From contig JAKOVQ010000014.1 of assembly GCA_029781975.1 (NCBI GenBank), positions 1 through 64,000 of the forward strand: a DNA stretch of 64,000 nucleotides. The letters run 5' to 3'. The DNA is from Acidobacteriota bacterium. GTDB lineage: Bacteria > Acidobacteriota > Thermoanaerobaculia > UBA5066. This document shows, piece by piece, positions 29,694 through 38,489 of this stretch (its first letter is position 1; each line of letters begins with the position of its first letter). The notes beneath the pieces are model-generated. The model was not told the origin of the DNA and ran no database searches. It saw nothing but the letters and a program-made list of their open reading frames with translations. The position numbers and the translations under genes are program-made.

Positions 29694-31352
29694 TCAGGAG
29701 CGGCCGGTGGCGGCCTCGGGCGCGGGGACGGCCGCCTTCCCGTCCCGCGCGGCGCCCGGAGCGCCCGTCTCCCGCGACGGCCGGAGGGCCGCGAGCGCGG
29801 CGAGCGCGAACGCCACGTAGAGCGGGAGGAGGTGGATCGTCATCCGCCCCATCCCGACCCGGACGAAGTTGGTCAGCGACGGGAGGAAGCCGGGGTCGCC
29901 CGGGAGCTCGGCCGCCCGCACCACGTCGACCGTGAACGGGAGGATCGCGTAGGTCCCGACGACGGCGGCGAGCGAGAGGGCCGTCGCGACGCCGTAGGCG
30001 CGGCGGGTCGGATCGGGGGCGGGCCGGCGGCGCCGGAGGACGACGGCGAGGAGCGCGAGGACCCAGACGGTCAGGCCGAGACCGTAGTGCGAGAGCCACT
30101 GCCCCTGCCACGCGTCGAGGAAGGTCCCCACTACCCGGAGCGCGGCCTCGGCAGGAGATCCGCCGGCGGTCCGCCACGTGGACGGGAGCTCGAGGAAGGT
30201 CCCGGGAGCGCGGAGGGCCCCCGGGCGGGCCGCCCAGAGGACCCAGGCGGCGGCCGCAGCGGCGAACGGCGCCCAGGCGACCGGCGCCCGGCCTCGGACG
30301 AGGGTCGAGGCGGCCGCGAGCGCGATGACGGCGACGTAGACGATGCCGTCGGGGCGGTCGAGGACGGCCGCCGCCAGGAGGAGCGCCGCGGCGGCCTGCA
30401 CCCACGGCCCGGGGACCGCCTCTCCCTCCGTCCGGGCCGGGACACCGAGGACGAGGAAGGCCGCCGTCGCGGCGAAGGCCATGAGCGGGACGTCCGCGTA
30501 GTACATGGCGGCCGTCACCCAGACGTGCCCCGTCGCCACGACCCAGAGCGTCCCCGCGGCCGCCCAGCCGGGGACGAGCCTCGCGAAAGCCCCCCTTAGG
30601 AAGAGGGCATGGCAGGCGACGAGGAGCCAGGCGGCGAGACGACCCTCCAGGACCGGGTCGGGGCCGCCGAGCGCCATCAGGAGGGAGAAGAGGGGCGGGT
30701 AGGACGGGTGCGTGCACCCGGCGAGCGACGTCAACGAACCCGACCCGCCGAATGCGACGGCTCGGCAGCCCCAGATCGCCTTCGCGTCGAAGTGGACGAA
30801 CGGGAAGACCGTGGGGACCACCAGGGCGAGGAGGAGGACGACCGTCCCCGCGTCCCAGGGCGAGAGCCCCGCCTCGCTCCTCACCGTCCCGCCCACCGTT
30901 CCCGCGGTCGGACTTGCCGCCCGGCGGAGGAGACGGAGGACGGCCGCCCAGGCGACGACCGCGATCGCGCCCCACCCCGCCGCCGGGACGAAGCGCGTCG
31001 TCGCCACGCCGGCCACGGCGAGGGCGACGCCGGCCGCTGCGAGGGCAGAGAGGCCCCAGAGCCCCGCCGCCCCGAGCCGCGGCACGAGCCCCCGGTCCCG
31101 TTCCCCGAGGGCGCCGGCCACGGCCACGGCCGCCACGGCGACGACGACGGAGAGGGACGAGAAGGTCCCTGGCTCGCCCGCCCTGGAGAGGAGGGACGGG
31201 GCGATCCGGGGGAGCTCGGAGAGAAAGGTCATGGCCCGGAAGCCCCCGAGGAGGGCCTGGAGGAGGACGAGCCCCCCCAGCACGGGGACCAGACGGCCGT
31301 CCGCCGGGGACGGCGCCCTGACGAAGGCCGGCACGGGCGAGGAGTTTCGCAC
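29694..31352 (-). CDS. Polytopic membrane protein, possibly a GT-C-like glycosyltransferase
   Basis: This ~552-aa integral membrane protein has roughly 11-13 hydrophobic helices. Between early helices it has FPFVHFDAKAIWGCRAVAF and CTHPSYPPLFSLLMAL, an acidic extracytoplasmic loop followed by a YPP motif near residues 195-225. This resembles the arrangement of lipid-linked-sugar mannosyltransferase-type GT-C proteins, whose catalytic Asp lies in the first large loop. That is a resemblance only; donor and acceptor are unknown. The GTG start at 31352 lacks a ribosome site, and the true start could differ by a few codons. It is divergent from the pyrophosphatase gene by 35 nt. Confidence 0.72.
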   Translation of the reverse strand: MRNSSPVPAFVRAPSPADGRLVPVLGGLVLLQALLGGFRAMTFLSELPRIAPSLLSRAGEPGTFSSLSVVVAVAAVAVAGALGERDRGLVPRLGAAGLWGLSALAAAGVALAVAGVATTRFVPAAGWGAIAVVAWAAVLRLLRRAASPTAGTVGGTVRSEAGLSPWDAGTVVLLLALVVPTVFPFVHFDAKAIWGCRAVAFGGSGSLTSLAGCTHPSYPPLFSLLMALGGPDPVLEGRLAAWLLVACHALFLRGAFARLVPGWAAAGTLWVVATGHVWVTAAMYYADVPLMAFAATAAFLVLGVPARTEGEAVPGPWVQAAAALLLAAAVLDRPDGIVYVAVIALAAASTLVRGRAPVAWAPFAAAAAAWVLWAARPGALRAPGTFLELPSTWRTAGGSPAEAALRVVGTFLDAWQGQWLSHYGLGLTVWVLALLAVVLRRRRPAPDPTRRAYGVATALSLAAVVGTYAILPFTVDVVRAAELPGDPGFLPSLTNFVRVGMGRMTIHLLPLYVAFALAALAALRPSRETGAPGAARDGKAAVPAPEAATGRS

Positions 31353-31371
31353 GGAGGGGGGACGCCCGATC

Positions 31372-31380
31372 TGGTACCGT
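31372..31380 (+). promoter_or_regulatory. Extended -10 box of a leaderless promoter (pyrophosphatase)
   Basis: TGGTACCGT fits TGnTAnnnT and ends 7 nt before the ATG at 31388. The spacer TCCCGGC is not a Shine-Dalgarno. The predicted start site is at or one base before the ATG. Confidence 0.5.
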
Positions 31381-31387
31381 TCCCGGC

Positions 31388-32074
31388 ATGAGCGAGACGG
31401 CGCCCGAGCGGCTGTGGGAGCTCCTCCCCCTCCTCTTCCGGCCCCACCCGTGGCACGGCATCTCGATCGGCGAGAAGGCCCCGGAGATGGTCACCGCCTA
31501 CATCGAGATCGTCCCGACCGACCCGGTCAAGTACGAGCTCGACAAGACGACCGGGTACCTCAAGATCGACCGGCCGCAGAAGTTCTCGAACGTCTACCCG
31601 ACGCTCTACGGCTTCATCCCGCAGACGTACTGCGGGGAGGCGAACGCGGAGTTCTGCGCCCTGAAGACGAAGCGCGAAGGGATCGTCGGCGACGGCGACC
31701 CGCTCGACATCTGCGTCCTCTCCGAGAAGGACATCTCCCACGGCGACGTCCTGATGGACGTCTACCCGATCGGGGGGCTGAGGATGCTCGACAACGACGA
31801 GGCGGACGACAAGATCATCGCCGTCCTCGAGGGGGACGCCGTCTTCGGCCAGATGCGCGAGGTCTACCAGCTCCCGCCGGCCCTCACCGACCGGCTGAAG
31901 CACTACTTCCTCACCTACAAGCAGGCCCCCGACTCCCTCCAGCCGCACCGCGTCGAGATCACGCACGTCTACGGCCGCGAGGAGGCCCACGAGGTGATCC
32001 GGAGGAGCCGGGCCGACTACGACAGGCGCTTCGGCGGCCTCCGGGAGCTCCTGACGGCCGCGCTCCGCGGCTGA
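31388..32074 (+). CDS. ppa: Inorganic pyrophosphatase (family I)
   Basis: This 228-aa soluble enzyme hydrolyses pyrophosphate to two phosphates, pulling biosynthetic reactions forward. The family I signature DGDPLDICVL is intact with its metal-binding aspartates. Other substrate-site residues are in EIVPTDPVKYELDKTTGYLKI-like (residues ~38-58), YPTLYGFIPQTYC and DNDEADDKIIAVL. It is somewhat longer than E. coli Ppa (~175 aa) because of an N-terminal extension (SETAPERLWELLPLLFRPHPWHGI) and a C-terminal helix. It is a single gene, convergent with the exported-protein gene. Confidence 0.94.
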   Translation: MSETAPERLWELLPLLFRPHPWHGISIGEKAPEMVTAYIEIVPTDPVKYELDKTTGYLKIDRPQKFSNVYPTLYGFIPQTYCGEANAEFCALKTKREGIVGDGDPLDICVLSEKDISHGDVLMDVYPIGGLRMLDNDEADDKIIAVLEGDAVFGQMREVYQLPPALTDRLKHYFLTYKQAPDSLQPHRVEITHVYGREEAHEVIRRSRADYDRRFGGLRELLTAALRG

Positions 32075-32086
32075 CCGCCGGCGGGC

Positions 32087-32118
32087 CCGGGGCCGCGACG
32101 CTCCCGCCGCGGCCCCGG
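32087..32118. terminator. G+C hairpin between convergent genes
   Basis: CCGGGGCCGCG pairs perfectly (11 bp) with CGCGGCCCCGG around a 10-nt loop. It lies between the ppa stop and the end of the convergent gene at 32124. No T tract. Confidence 0.45.
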
Positions 32119-32123
32119 CCCGG

Positions 32124-32777
32124 TCACTTCCCGTCGCCCGCCTTCGCCGGCTTCTCCTTCTGGATGACGATCACCCTCACGTCGCGGTCACCGCCGGCCG
32201 CCGCCCCGGGCTCGTCCCCTTCGGAGACCCAGGTGAGCCCCGGCGCGATCACCGTCCCCTTGTCGAGGAGCTCCTGCAGGACCCCCTCGACGGCGCCGCG
32301 GGTCCTCGCGTCCATCTTCCCGACGCTGTCGAGCTTCGCGTCGCGAAGGACGTCGGCCGCGCTCCGCCTGGGGGCGTCGCCGCTTCGGAAGACGAAGGCG
32401 TGCTTCGAGACCTCGACACGCCTCTCGCCGTCCCCCGTCAGGAGGACGCTCGTCCCGTCCCCCTCGTGCAGGGTGCGGACCTTCATCTCCTTCTCCCCGA
32501 CCCTGACGGTGTAGCCCTCGTCGGTCCGGGTGATCGTCACCGGCGTCCCGTCGCCGGTCGCGGTCACCTTCACGTCGCCCGCCTTCATCGGCTCGAGCTT
32601 CAGGACGGTCGGCTCGCGGTCCCGCGACGTCGAGACGGTGACGACCGTCTCCTCCGGGTCGGTCCGGTCGGCCTGGGCCGCACGCGGGAGCGTGACGAGG
32701 GGGGCGACGAGAGTCAGGACCGCTCCGGTCGCCAGGGCCCCGAACCCGAAGCGGGCGACGGCGCTCGTTCTTTCCAT
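32124..32777 (-). CDS. Exported protein, likely target of the adjacent NtrC-type system
   Basis: This 217-aa protein is unrecognised. Its N-terminus (MERTSAVARFGFGALATGAVLTLVAPLVTLPRA, ~33 residues) is a signal peptide or single anchor. The rest alternates short beta strands (TVVTVSTSRDREPTVL, DVKVTATGDG, TVRVGEKEMKVRTL) with one helical stretch (SAADVLRDAKLDSVGK... residues ~140-175) and a basic tail. No catalytic motif is seen. The ATG at 32777 has GGAGGA 5 nt upstream. Its upstream region holds a sigma-54-type promoter and two palindromes next to an NtrC-type regulator gene, so it is probably that system's output. A periplasmic stress or sensor-accessory role is speculative. Confidence 0.72.
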   Translation of the reverse strand: MERTSAVARFGFGALATGAVLTLVAPLVTLPRAAQADRTDPEETVVTVSTSRDREPTVLKLEPMKAGDVKVTATGDGTPVTITRTDEGYTVRVGEKEMKVRTLHEGDGTSVLLTGDGERRVEVSKHAFVFRSGDAPRRSAADVLRDAKLDSVGKMDARTRGAVEGVLQELLDKGTVIAPGLTWVSEGDEPGAAAGGDRDVRVIVIQKEKPAKAGDGK

Positions 32778-32828
32778 CAGTTCCTCCGGTCGGCTGCGAT
32801 GCGCCCGCGCGGCGGGCGTCCCCGGAAT

Positions 32829-32844
32829 CGCAAGACCGGGGCCA
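32829..32844 (-). promoter_or_regulatory. Candidate sigma-54 (-24/-12) promoter
   Basis: The minus strand reads TGGCCCCGGTCTTGCG. TGGC and TTGC are exact and have the correct register of the TGGCAC-N5-TTGC consensus (GG to GC 12 nt apart); three flanking bases deviate. The predicted start site near 32818 leaves a 40-nt leader containing the GGAGGA ribosome site of the gene starting at 32777. Confidence 0.6.
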
Positions 32845-32874
32845 GGAGACGTCCCCCGCCCGCCCTCCCCGCGC

Positions 32875-32890
32875 CTCCCGATTTCGGGAG
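32875..32890. promoter_or_regulatory. Palindrome, proposed enhancer site 1 for the NtrC-type regulator
   Basis: CTCCCGA-TT-TCGGGAG is a perfect 7-2-7 inverted repeat about 65 bp upstream of the predicted sigma-54 start site. A second, degenerate copy lies at 32895-32910, centre to centre 20 bp away (about two helical turns). Confidence 0.55.
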
Positions 32891-32894
32891 ATCG

Positions 32895-32910
32895 CTCCCG
32901 CTTTCGGGGC
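32895..32910. promoter_or_regulatory. Degenerate palindrome, proposed enhancer site 2
   Basis: CTCCCGCTTTCGGGGC differs from the perfect site at 32875-32890 at three positions (7, 15 and 16). It lies about 85 bp upstream of the predicted start site, on the same helical face, and 6 nt beyond the regulator's stop codon. Confidence 0.5.
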
Positions 32911-32916
32911 CGCACC

Positions 32917-34284
32917 TCACTCGCCGGGGGTAGCGAGGCCGTGCTTCTCCAGCCGGTAGAGGAACGCCTTGTAGGGGAGGTCGAGGAGACGGGCGGCCCG
33001 CGCGCGGTTCCCGCCGGCCAGGTCGAGCGCCTGGCGGAGGCATTCTCGCTCGTGCGTCTCCCACGAGAGGCCGCCGGGCGGGAGGCGGAACCCGCCGTCG
33101 CCGGCGGGCCGCGCGGCGAGGGAGTCCGGGAGGTCGTCCGGCGAGACCTCCCCTCCCTCCGACAGGAGGACGAGCCTCTCCACGACGTTCGCCAGCTCCC
33201 TCACGTTCCCGGGCCAGGCGTACTCCACGAGCCGCCGCAGCAGCGGCGGCGGAAAGGGGGCGACCCTCACGCCGTGCCGCCGCTCGGCCCGCCCGACGAA
33301 GTGCCGGACGAGGAGCGGAACGTCCTCCCTCCGCTCGCGGAGCGGCGGGAGGACGACGGTCACGACGTCGAGCCGGTAGTAGAGGTCCTGGCGGAACCGT
33401 CCCGCGGCCGCCTCGGCGGCGAGGTCGCGGTTGGTGGCGGCGACGATCCGCACGTCGACCGGGATCTCCTGCGTCGCGCCGATCCGGGTCACGGCGCCCT
33501 CCTGCAGGGCGCGCAGGAGCTTCGGCTGGAGCGGGAGCGGGAGCTCCCCCACCTCGTCGAGGAAGAGCGTCCCGCCATGCGCCGCCTCGAACCGTCCCTT
33601 CCTCGTCCGATCGGCCCCCGTGTACGAGCCCCGCTCGGCCCCGAAGAACTCGGCCTCGAGGAGGCTCTCCGGGACGGCCGCGGCGTTCACCGCGACGAAG
33701 GGCCCGCCGCTGCGGCGCGAGAGCGCGTGGAGAGCGCGCGCCGCCAGCTCCTTGCCGGTGCCGCTCTCGCCCGCGAGGAGGACGGTGGCGTCCGTCCCGG
33801 CGAGCTTCTCGACGCGGCGGAAGAGCTGCTGCATCGACGGCGCCGAGCCGACGAGGTCGACGAGCCGGTCCCGGTCGGCCACCTCCTCGGCGAGCCGCCG
33901 GTTCTCGTCGGCCAGGCGCCGCTGGCGGAGCGTCCGCTCCACCGCCAGGAGGAGCGCCTGCCGCTCGAACGGCTTGACCAGGTAGTCGTCCGCCCCGGCG
34001 CGGACGGCGGCGACGGCGTGGGCGATCGTCCCGTAGGCCGTCATCATGACGAACGCGGTCTCCGTCCCGCGCGCGCGGACCTCGGCGAGGAGCTCCAGGC
34101 CGTCGCGGCCGGGGAGCTTCCAGTCCGTCAGGACGAGGTCGACCGGCGAGCGGGCGAGCTCGTCGAGAGCCTCTCCCACGCTCCCCGCCTCGGCGACGGT
34201 CCACCCCTCGGCGCGCAGGATCGAGGCGACGAGGCGGCGCTGGTCGGCGTCGTCCTCGACGACGAGGAGGCGCTGCTCAGGCAC
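32917..34284 (-). CDS. NtrC-family sigma-54-dependent response regulator
   Basis: This 455-aa response regulator has a receiver domain (acidic pair D11/D12, phospho-acceptor D54 in VLTDWKLPG, T82, K104), an AAA+ sigma-54 activation domain (Walker A GESGTGKE at ~172-179, Walker B GGTLFLDEVGEL) and a C-terminal Fis-type helix-turn-helix (GGNRARAARLLDLPYKAFLYRLEKHGL). The sigma-54-contacting GAFTGA loop reads GSYTGA (219-224), a conservative change with F replaced by Y, so activity with sigma-54 is expected. It overlaps the kinase gene by 8 nt. The likely target is the exported-protein gene just downstream. Confidence 0.93.
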   Translation of the reverse strand: MPEQRLLVVEDDADQRRLVASILRAEGWTVAEAGSVGEALDELARSPVDLVLTDWKLPGRDGLELLAEVRARGTETAFVMMTAYGTIAHAVAAVRAGADDYLVKPFERQALLLAVERTLRQRRLADENRRLAEEVADRDRLVDLVGSAPSMQQLFRRVEKLAGTDATVLLAGESGTGKELAARALHALSRRSGGPFVAVNAAAVPESLLEAEFFGAERGSYTGADRTRKGRFEAAHGGTLFLDEVGELPLPLQPKLLRALQEGAVTRIGATQEIPVDVRIVAATNRDLAAEAAAGRFRQDLYYRLDVVTVVLPPLRERREDVPLLVRHFVGRAERRHGVRVAPFPPPLLRRLVEYAWPGNVRELANVVERLVLLSEGGEVSPDDLPDSLAARPAGDGGFRLPPGGLSWETHERECLRQALDLAGGNRARAARLLDLPYKAFLYRLEKHGLATPGE

Positions 34285-35719
34285 CGGCCCCCTCCTTCCT
34301 CGGCCCCGCGACGAGGCGCGCGGCCGTCCCCCGCGGGGCCCGGTCGTGAAGGGCGAGCTCGCCGCCGTACCGGCTCACGGCGATCCGGTGGGCGAGGAAG
34401 AGCCCCATCCCCGACCCCGCCGGCTTCGTCGTGACGTGCGGCGTGAAGAGCCGCTCCCTCACCTCCGCCGGAAGGCCCGGGCCGTCGTCCTCCACCTCGA
34501 GCGCCACGCGCCCCTCTTCCGCCGCCGCGACCCGGACCCGAACGGTCGCTCCGTCGGGGCTCGCCTCGACGGCGTTGACGACCAGGGCCTGGACGACCGC
34601 GGCGAGCTCGGGCGCGATCCCCCGGATCCGCGGCCCTCCCCCGTCGGGCGCCTCCAGCTCGATCCTCACCCGCCCGCGGGCGTCCTGGAGCGCCGTCAGG
34701 ACGACGTCGCGCGCCACGGCGCCGAGGTCGACCTCCTCGACCGACCCGGCGCCCGAGGCGGCGAGCGCGAGGAATCCCCGGATCGAGCCGTCGACGCGCC
34801 GGATCTGGCGCCGCGCCGACTCGGCGACCTCGGCGGCACCGGGGTCGTCGGCGAGCCGCCCCGCCATTTCGTCGAGGGTCAGGCCGATCGCGTGGAGGGG
34901 GTTCCGGAGCGAGTGGGCCATGCCGCGCGCCACCTCCCCCAGCTCGCCGAGGTGCTCGCGCTCCTTCAGCGCGAGCGCCTCCGCCTCGAGCCGTGCGAGC
35001 CGCGCCGACATCTGGTTGAAGGCGGCGATCGCCTCGCCCACCTCGCCTCCCCCCGCGGGGGCCGCCTGGACGCCGAACGTCCCCTGTCCCACCTCGCGCG
35101 CCGCGCGCGACAGGTCGCGGAGCGGGCGCGACACACGGTCGGCCGCGATCGCCGCCGCGACGAGCCCCACCCCGAGGAGCGTCAGGGAGCCGAGGAGGAG
35201 GCGCTGCCGGAATCGGTCGAGCGCCTCCCGCACCCCCGACGACGGGATCGGGATCTTCCGCTTGAGGTGAGGGCCCTCGACGACGAGGACGGGAGGAGCC
35301 TTGCCGGAGAGCGTCTCGGAGCGGAACGCGAACCACGTCGGCTTCCCCGCCCCCGGTGTCGGCGCGGCCGTGCCCGGCGGCGCGGGGCGCCCGTCGGCGG
35401 CCGCCGGCCCCGTCTCGACGTGCAGCGTCGTAACGACGACCCGGCGCTCGTGCCCCGACCCTCCCGGCTCCGGCAGGACGATCGTCCCGACCTCCTTCTC
35501 CGCCGGCGACCCGGGCTCCCCGGAGCCGGGAAGGGGGATCTTCACGGCGCCCTCCCTGGTCGTGAAGACGCGGACGACCTGCTCGCCGACCGAGCTGGCG
35601 ACCGTCGCCACCTCGACCGTCACGTCCCGCGAGAGCGACCGGAGGAGCAACCACTCCCCCGCCACGAGGGCGACGAGGAGCCCGCCGAACAGGACGAAGA
35701 GCTTCACGCGCAGCGACAC
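34277..35719 (-). CDS. Membrane sensor histidine kinase, partner of the NtrC-type regulator
   Basis: This 480-aa kinase has TM1 (VKLFVLFGGLLVALVAGEWLLL), an extracytoplasmic sensor of about 165 residues with no recognised fold and a Pro/Ala-rich loop (residues ~100-130), TM2 (LLLGSLTLLGVGLVAAAIAA), HAMP (DRVSRPLRDLSRAAREVGQG), a HisKA H-box GMAHSLRNPLHAIGL near residue 268, and an ATPase core with VVNAVEASPDG, EVEDDGPGLP and GSGMGLFLAH. The GTG start has GGAGG 7 nt upstream, and the gene overlaps the regulator by 8 nt. HSLRNPL is the NtrB-like H-box style. The signal is unknown. Confidence 0.92.
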   Translation of the reverse strand: MSLRVKLFVLFGGLLVALVAGEWLLLRSLSRDVTVEVATVASSVGEQVVRVFTTREGAVKIPLPGSGEPGSPAEKEVGTIVLPEPGGSGHERRVVVTTLHVETGPAAADGRPAPPGTAAPTPGAGKPTWFAFRSETLSGKAPPVLVVEGPHLKRKIPIPSSGVREALDRFRQRLLLGSLTLLGVGLVAAAIAADRVSRPLRDLSRAAREVGQGTFGVQAAPAGGGEVGEAIAAFNQMSARLARLEAEALALKEREHLGELGEVARGMAHSLRNPLHAIGLTLDEMAGRLADDPGAAEVAESARRQIRRVDGSIRGFLALAASGAGSVEEVDLGAVARDVVLTALQDARGRVRIELEAPDGGGPRIRGIAPELAAVVQALVVNAVEASPDGATVRVRVAAAEEGRVALEVEDDGPGLPAEVRERLFTPHVTTKPAGSGMGLFLAHRIAVSRYGGELALHDRAPRGTAARLVAGPRKEGAGA

Positions 35720-35802
35720 GGCAACCTCCGGCGACCTCGCGCCGCGGAGCAGGCTAGCAACTCCGGCGCCACGGCTTCGCCGTATCCTCGCACCCGGGCG
35801 GT

Positions 35803-36615
35803 ATGGCGACCTACGCGATCGGCGACGTCCAGGGGTGCGCCCGCACCCTCCGGCGGCTCCTCTCCCGGATCCGCTTCGACCGCGCGCGCGACCGCCTCCT
35901 CCTGGTGGGCGACCTCGTCAACCGGGGGCCCCGCTCGCTGGAGGTCCTCCGGTGGGCGGCGGACCAGGGCGACCGGATCGTCTCGGTCCTCGGGAACCAC
36001 GACCTCCACCTCCTCGCCCGCGCGGCCGGCGTCACGCTGAAGCGATCGCAGGACACGCTCGACGACGTGCTCGACGCTCCCGACGCCTCCGAGCTCCTCA
36101 CCTGGCTCCGCAGCCGGCCCTTCCTCCACCGCGAGGACGGCCTCCTCCTCGTCCACGCCGGCCTCCTCCCGGACTGGACGGCGGACGAGGCTTCGGCCCT
36201 CGCCACCGCGGCGTCGGACGCGCTGCGCGGCCCCGACGGCCCCGCGTTCCTGCGCGCCGTCGGGGGAGGGCTCGCCCGCGAGGAGCTCCTCCGCCTCGCG
36301 CGGGCCGCGAACGTCCTGACGCGGATCCGCGCCGTCGGCCCGGACCGCCTCCCGCGGGACGGTCCGTCGGGCCCCCCCGACCGCCTGCCGAAGGGGCTGA
36401 GACCCTGGTACGCGGTGTCCCGCCGGAGCGCCCCGGACCTCGTCGTCTTCGGGCACTGGGCCGCGGCCGGCCTCGTCCGGCTCGAAGGGCTGCTCGGCCT
36501 CGACACCGGCTGCGCCTGTGGAGGGACGCTCACGGCGGTGCGCATCGACGGCGGCGTCGGGGAGGTCACCCGGGAGCCGCTGGCGGACGGCCCACCCGCC
36601 TCCCGCCACGGTTAA
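35803..36615 (+). CDS. apaH: Bis(5'-nucleosyl)-tetraphosphatase, symmetrical
   Basis: This 270-aa metallophosphatase hydrolyses Ap4A to two ADP and can remove Np4 caps from RNA. The PPP-family motifs are complete: AIGDVQGC, LLVGDLVNRGPRSLEVL, VLGNHDLHLL, LLLVHAGLLPDW and VVFGHWAAAG, ending with GLDTGCACGGTLTAVRI. Length fits ApaH (about 280 aa). TATCCT (35783-35788) ends 14 nt before the ATG, so its leader would be very short. The PD40 lipoprotein gene follows 19 nt downstream. Confidence 0.94.
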   Translation: MATYAIGDVQGCARTLRRLLSRIRFDRARDRLLLVGDLVNRGPRSLEVLRWAADQGDRIVSVLGNHDLHLLARAAGVTLKRSQDTLDDVLDAPDASELLTWLRSRPFLHREDGLLLVHAGLLPDWTADEASALATAASDALRGPDGPAFLRAVGGGLAREELLRLARAANVLTRIRAVGPDRLPRDGPSGPPDRLPKGLRPWYAVSRRSAPDLVVFGHWAAAGLVRLEGLLGLDTGCACGGTLTAVRIDGGVGEVTREPLADGPPASRHG

Positions 36616-36634
36616 GATCAGGCCGAGGTCCACG

Positions 36635-38464
36635 GTGCGGGGAAGCGAGGGTCGGTTCAACCCTTCCGGCTGCAGGGCGAGGCGGGGGTCTCCCGTCCGA
36701 AGTGCCGGCGTCCTCGTGCTGCTTGCCGCCTGCGCCGTCGGCGTGTCCTGCCGGAGAGCGGCTCCGCCCGCCGGCGGTCCCGCCGGAGAGCCCCGGGCCC
36801 TCGGCCCCGAGGAAGGGCTGGAGCTCTTCCCCGCCGTCTCCCCGGACGGGACGCGGCTGGCCTACGCAGCGGAGCGGAACGGAAGCCTCGAGGTGATGAT
36901 CCGGGCCTTCGCGGGGGGCCCGGCCCGCGCCCTCACCACGGACGGGAAGCAGAACATGCAGCCGGCATGGTCCCCCGACGGCCGGTGGATCGCATTCCAC
37001 TCCCGCGACCGCTCCGGCATCTGGGTCGTCGCGGCCGACGGAGGCGCGCCGCGCCTCCTGGCCGACTTCGGCTCACGGCCCGCCTGGTCGCCGGACGGAA
37101 AGAGGATCGCGTTCCAGTCCGCCCGGATCTCGGACGTCGCGGCGACGAGCGCGGACGCCATCGCCCCGTCGACGATCTGGACCGTCCCCGCCCTCGGGGG
37201 GCCCGCCCGGCCCGTCACGACGGCAGGGGAGCCCAAGGGAGGGCACGGCGCCCCGGCGTGGTCGCCGGACGGGAGGCGGATCTACTTCGTCTCGTCCGAG
37301 CCCCGCCTCCTCTTCGCGGAGGTCTGGTCGGTGGAGCCGGAAGGCTCCGGGCTCCGGAAGGTCTACACGGCGGCGCGGCTGTACGACCCCGTCGTCACGC
37401 CGGACGGGGACGCGCTGGTCGTCTCGGGGAGCGCGGAGTCGGGTACGTGGGCCCTCCTCCGCGTCGCGCTCGACGCCGACGGAGTCGCCATCGGCACCCC
37501 GCGGCCCGTCACCCGCCCCGACACCTCCGTCCCCAGGCACCCGAGCCTCTCGCGCGACGGCCGGCTCCTGGTCTGGAGCTCCATCTCGACCGACGGGCAC
37601 CTCCTCTCCCTCCCCCTCGACCGCTCCTCGGGGCTTCCCGCGGGACCTCCGGTCCCTCTCACGACGGGCGCCGGCCGCTCCTCCTGGCCCGCGATCTCGC
37701 CGGACGGCCGCGAGGTCGCCTTCGGGAGGATCCTCCCCGGCGGCTCCTGGGACGTCGTCGTCGACGTGCCCGGAAAGGACCGGCCGGTGCCCGTGGCCAC
37801 CGGCCCCTCCACCGACTACCTCTGCGACTGGTTCCCCGACGGCCGCCGGCTCCTCGTCTTGTCGGACCGCGAGGGGAGGACGTTCCGGTTCTTCGCGGCC
37901 GACCCGGAGGGCGGCTCGCTCACCCCCCTCCCGATCGACGCCCCGGACGCCGGCGCCCCCCGCCTCTCCCCCGACGGGACGCGGATCGCCTACCACTCCA
38001 AGCACGGCGGGATCACGATCAACGTCTTCACCCTCGACGTCGCCTCCGGCCGGAAGGAGCAGCTGACGTTCGACCGCGAGTTCGTCGGCTTCCCCTGCTT
38101 CTCGCCCGACGGGAGGACCCTCGCCGTCCAGGTCCGGCGGGGCGACGACGTCCAGATCGCGACCCTGCCGTCGAGCGGCGGGACTCCCCGGATGGTCACG
38201 AGCGGGCCCGGCCTCAGCTGGCCCTTCTCCTTCTCGCCCGACGGCCGGCGGCTCGCGTTCGCCGGATACCGCGACGAGGCGTGGAACATCTACTGGGTCG
38301 ACCTCGCCACCCGGCACGAGGAGCGGCTCACCGGCAACGGCCGGATCGACGTCTACCTCCGCTACCCGAGCTGGTCGCCCGCGGGGGACCGGATCGTCTT
38401 CGAGCGCGCCGAGACCCGCGGGACCCTCTGGCTGGTGGAGAATCCCCCCGTCGGGGCCCGCTGA
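36635..38464 (+). CDS. PD40 beta-propeller lipoprotein (TolB-like)
   Basis: This ~609-aa lipoprotein has a signal sequence VRSAGVLVLLAACAVG with the lipobox LAAC. Twelve PD40/WD40-like repeats follow (for example FPAVSPDGTRLAYAAE, QPAWSPDGRWIAFHS, FPCFSPDGRTLAVQV), enough for two six-bladed propellers. No protease or kinase domain is attached. Propellers of this type bind other proteins or peptides; the partner is unknown. The GTG at 36635 is chosen because it lies after the apaH stop and gives a lipoprotein signal; TAAGAT (36613-36618) is a possible -10. The Ser/Thr kinase gene begins 25 nt after its stop, so a shared pathway is likely. Confidence 0.82.
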   Translation: MRGSEGRFNPSGCRARRGSPVRSAGVLVLLAACAVGVSCRRAAPPAGGPAGEPRALGPEEGLELFPAVSPDGTRLAYAAERNGSLEVMIRAFAGGPARALTTDGKQNMQPAWSPDGRWIAFHSRDRSGIWVVAADGGAPRLLADFGSRPAWSPDGKRIAFQSARISDVAATSADAIAPSTIWTVPALGGPARPVTTAGEPKGGHGAPAWSPDGRRIYFVSSEPRLLFAEVWSVEPEGSGLRKVYTAARLYDPVVTPDGDALVVSGSAESGTWALLRVALDADGVAIGTPRPVTRPDTSVPRHPSLSRDGRLLVWSSISTDGHLLSLPLDRSSGLPAGPPVPLTTGAGRSSWPAISPDGREVAFGRILPGGSWDVVVDVPGKDRPVPVATGPSTDYLCDWFPDGRRLLVLSDREGRTFRFFAADPEGGSLTPLPIDAPDAGAPRLSPDGTRIAYHSKHGGITINVFTLDVASGRKEQLTFDREFVGFPCFSPDGRTLAVQVRRGDDVQIATLPSSGGTPRMVTSGPGLSWPFSFSPDGRRLAFAGYRDEAWNIYWVDLATRHEERLTGNGRIDVYLRYPSWSPAGDRIVFERAETRGTLWLVENPPVGAR

Positions 38465-38489
38465 CGGCCGGCGGGAAGCCCTCAGCAGC

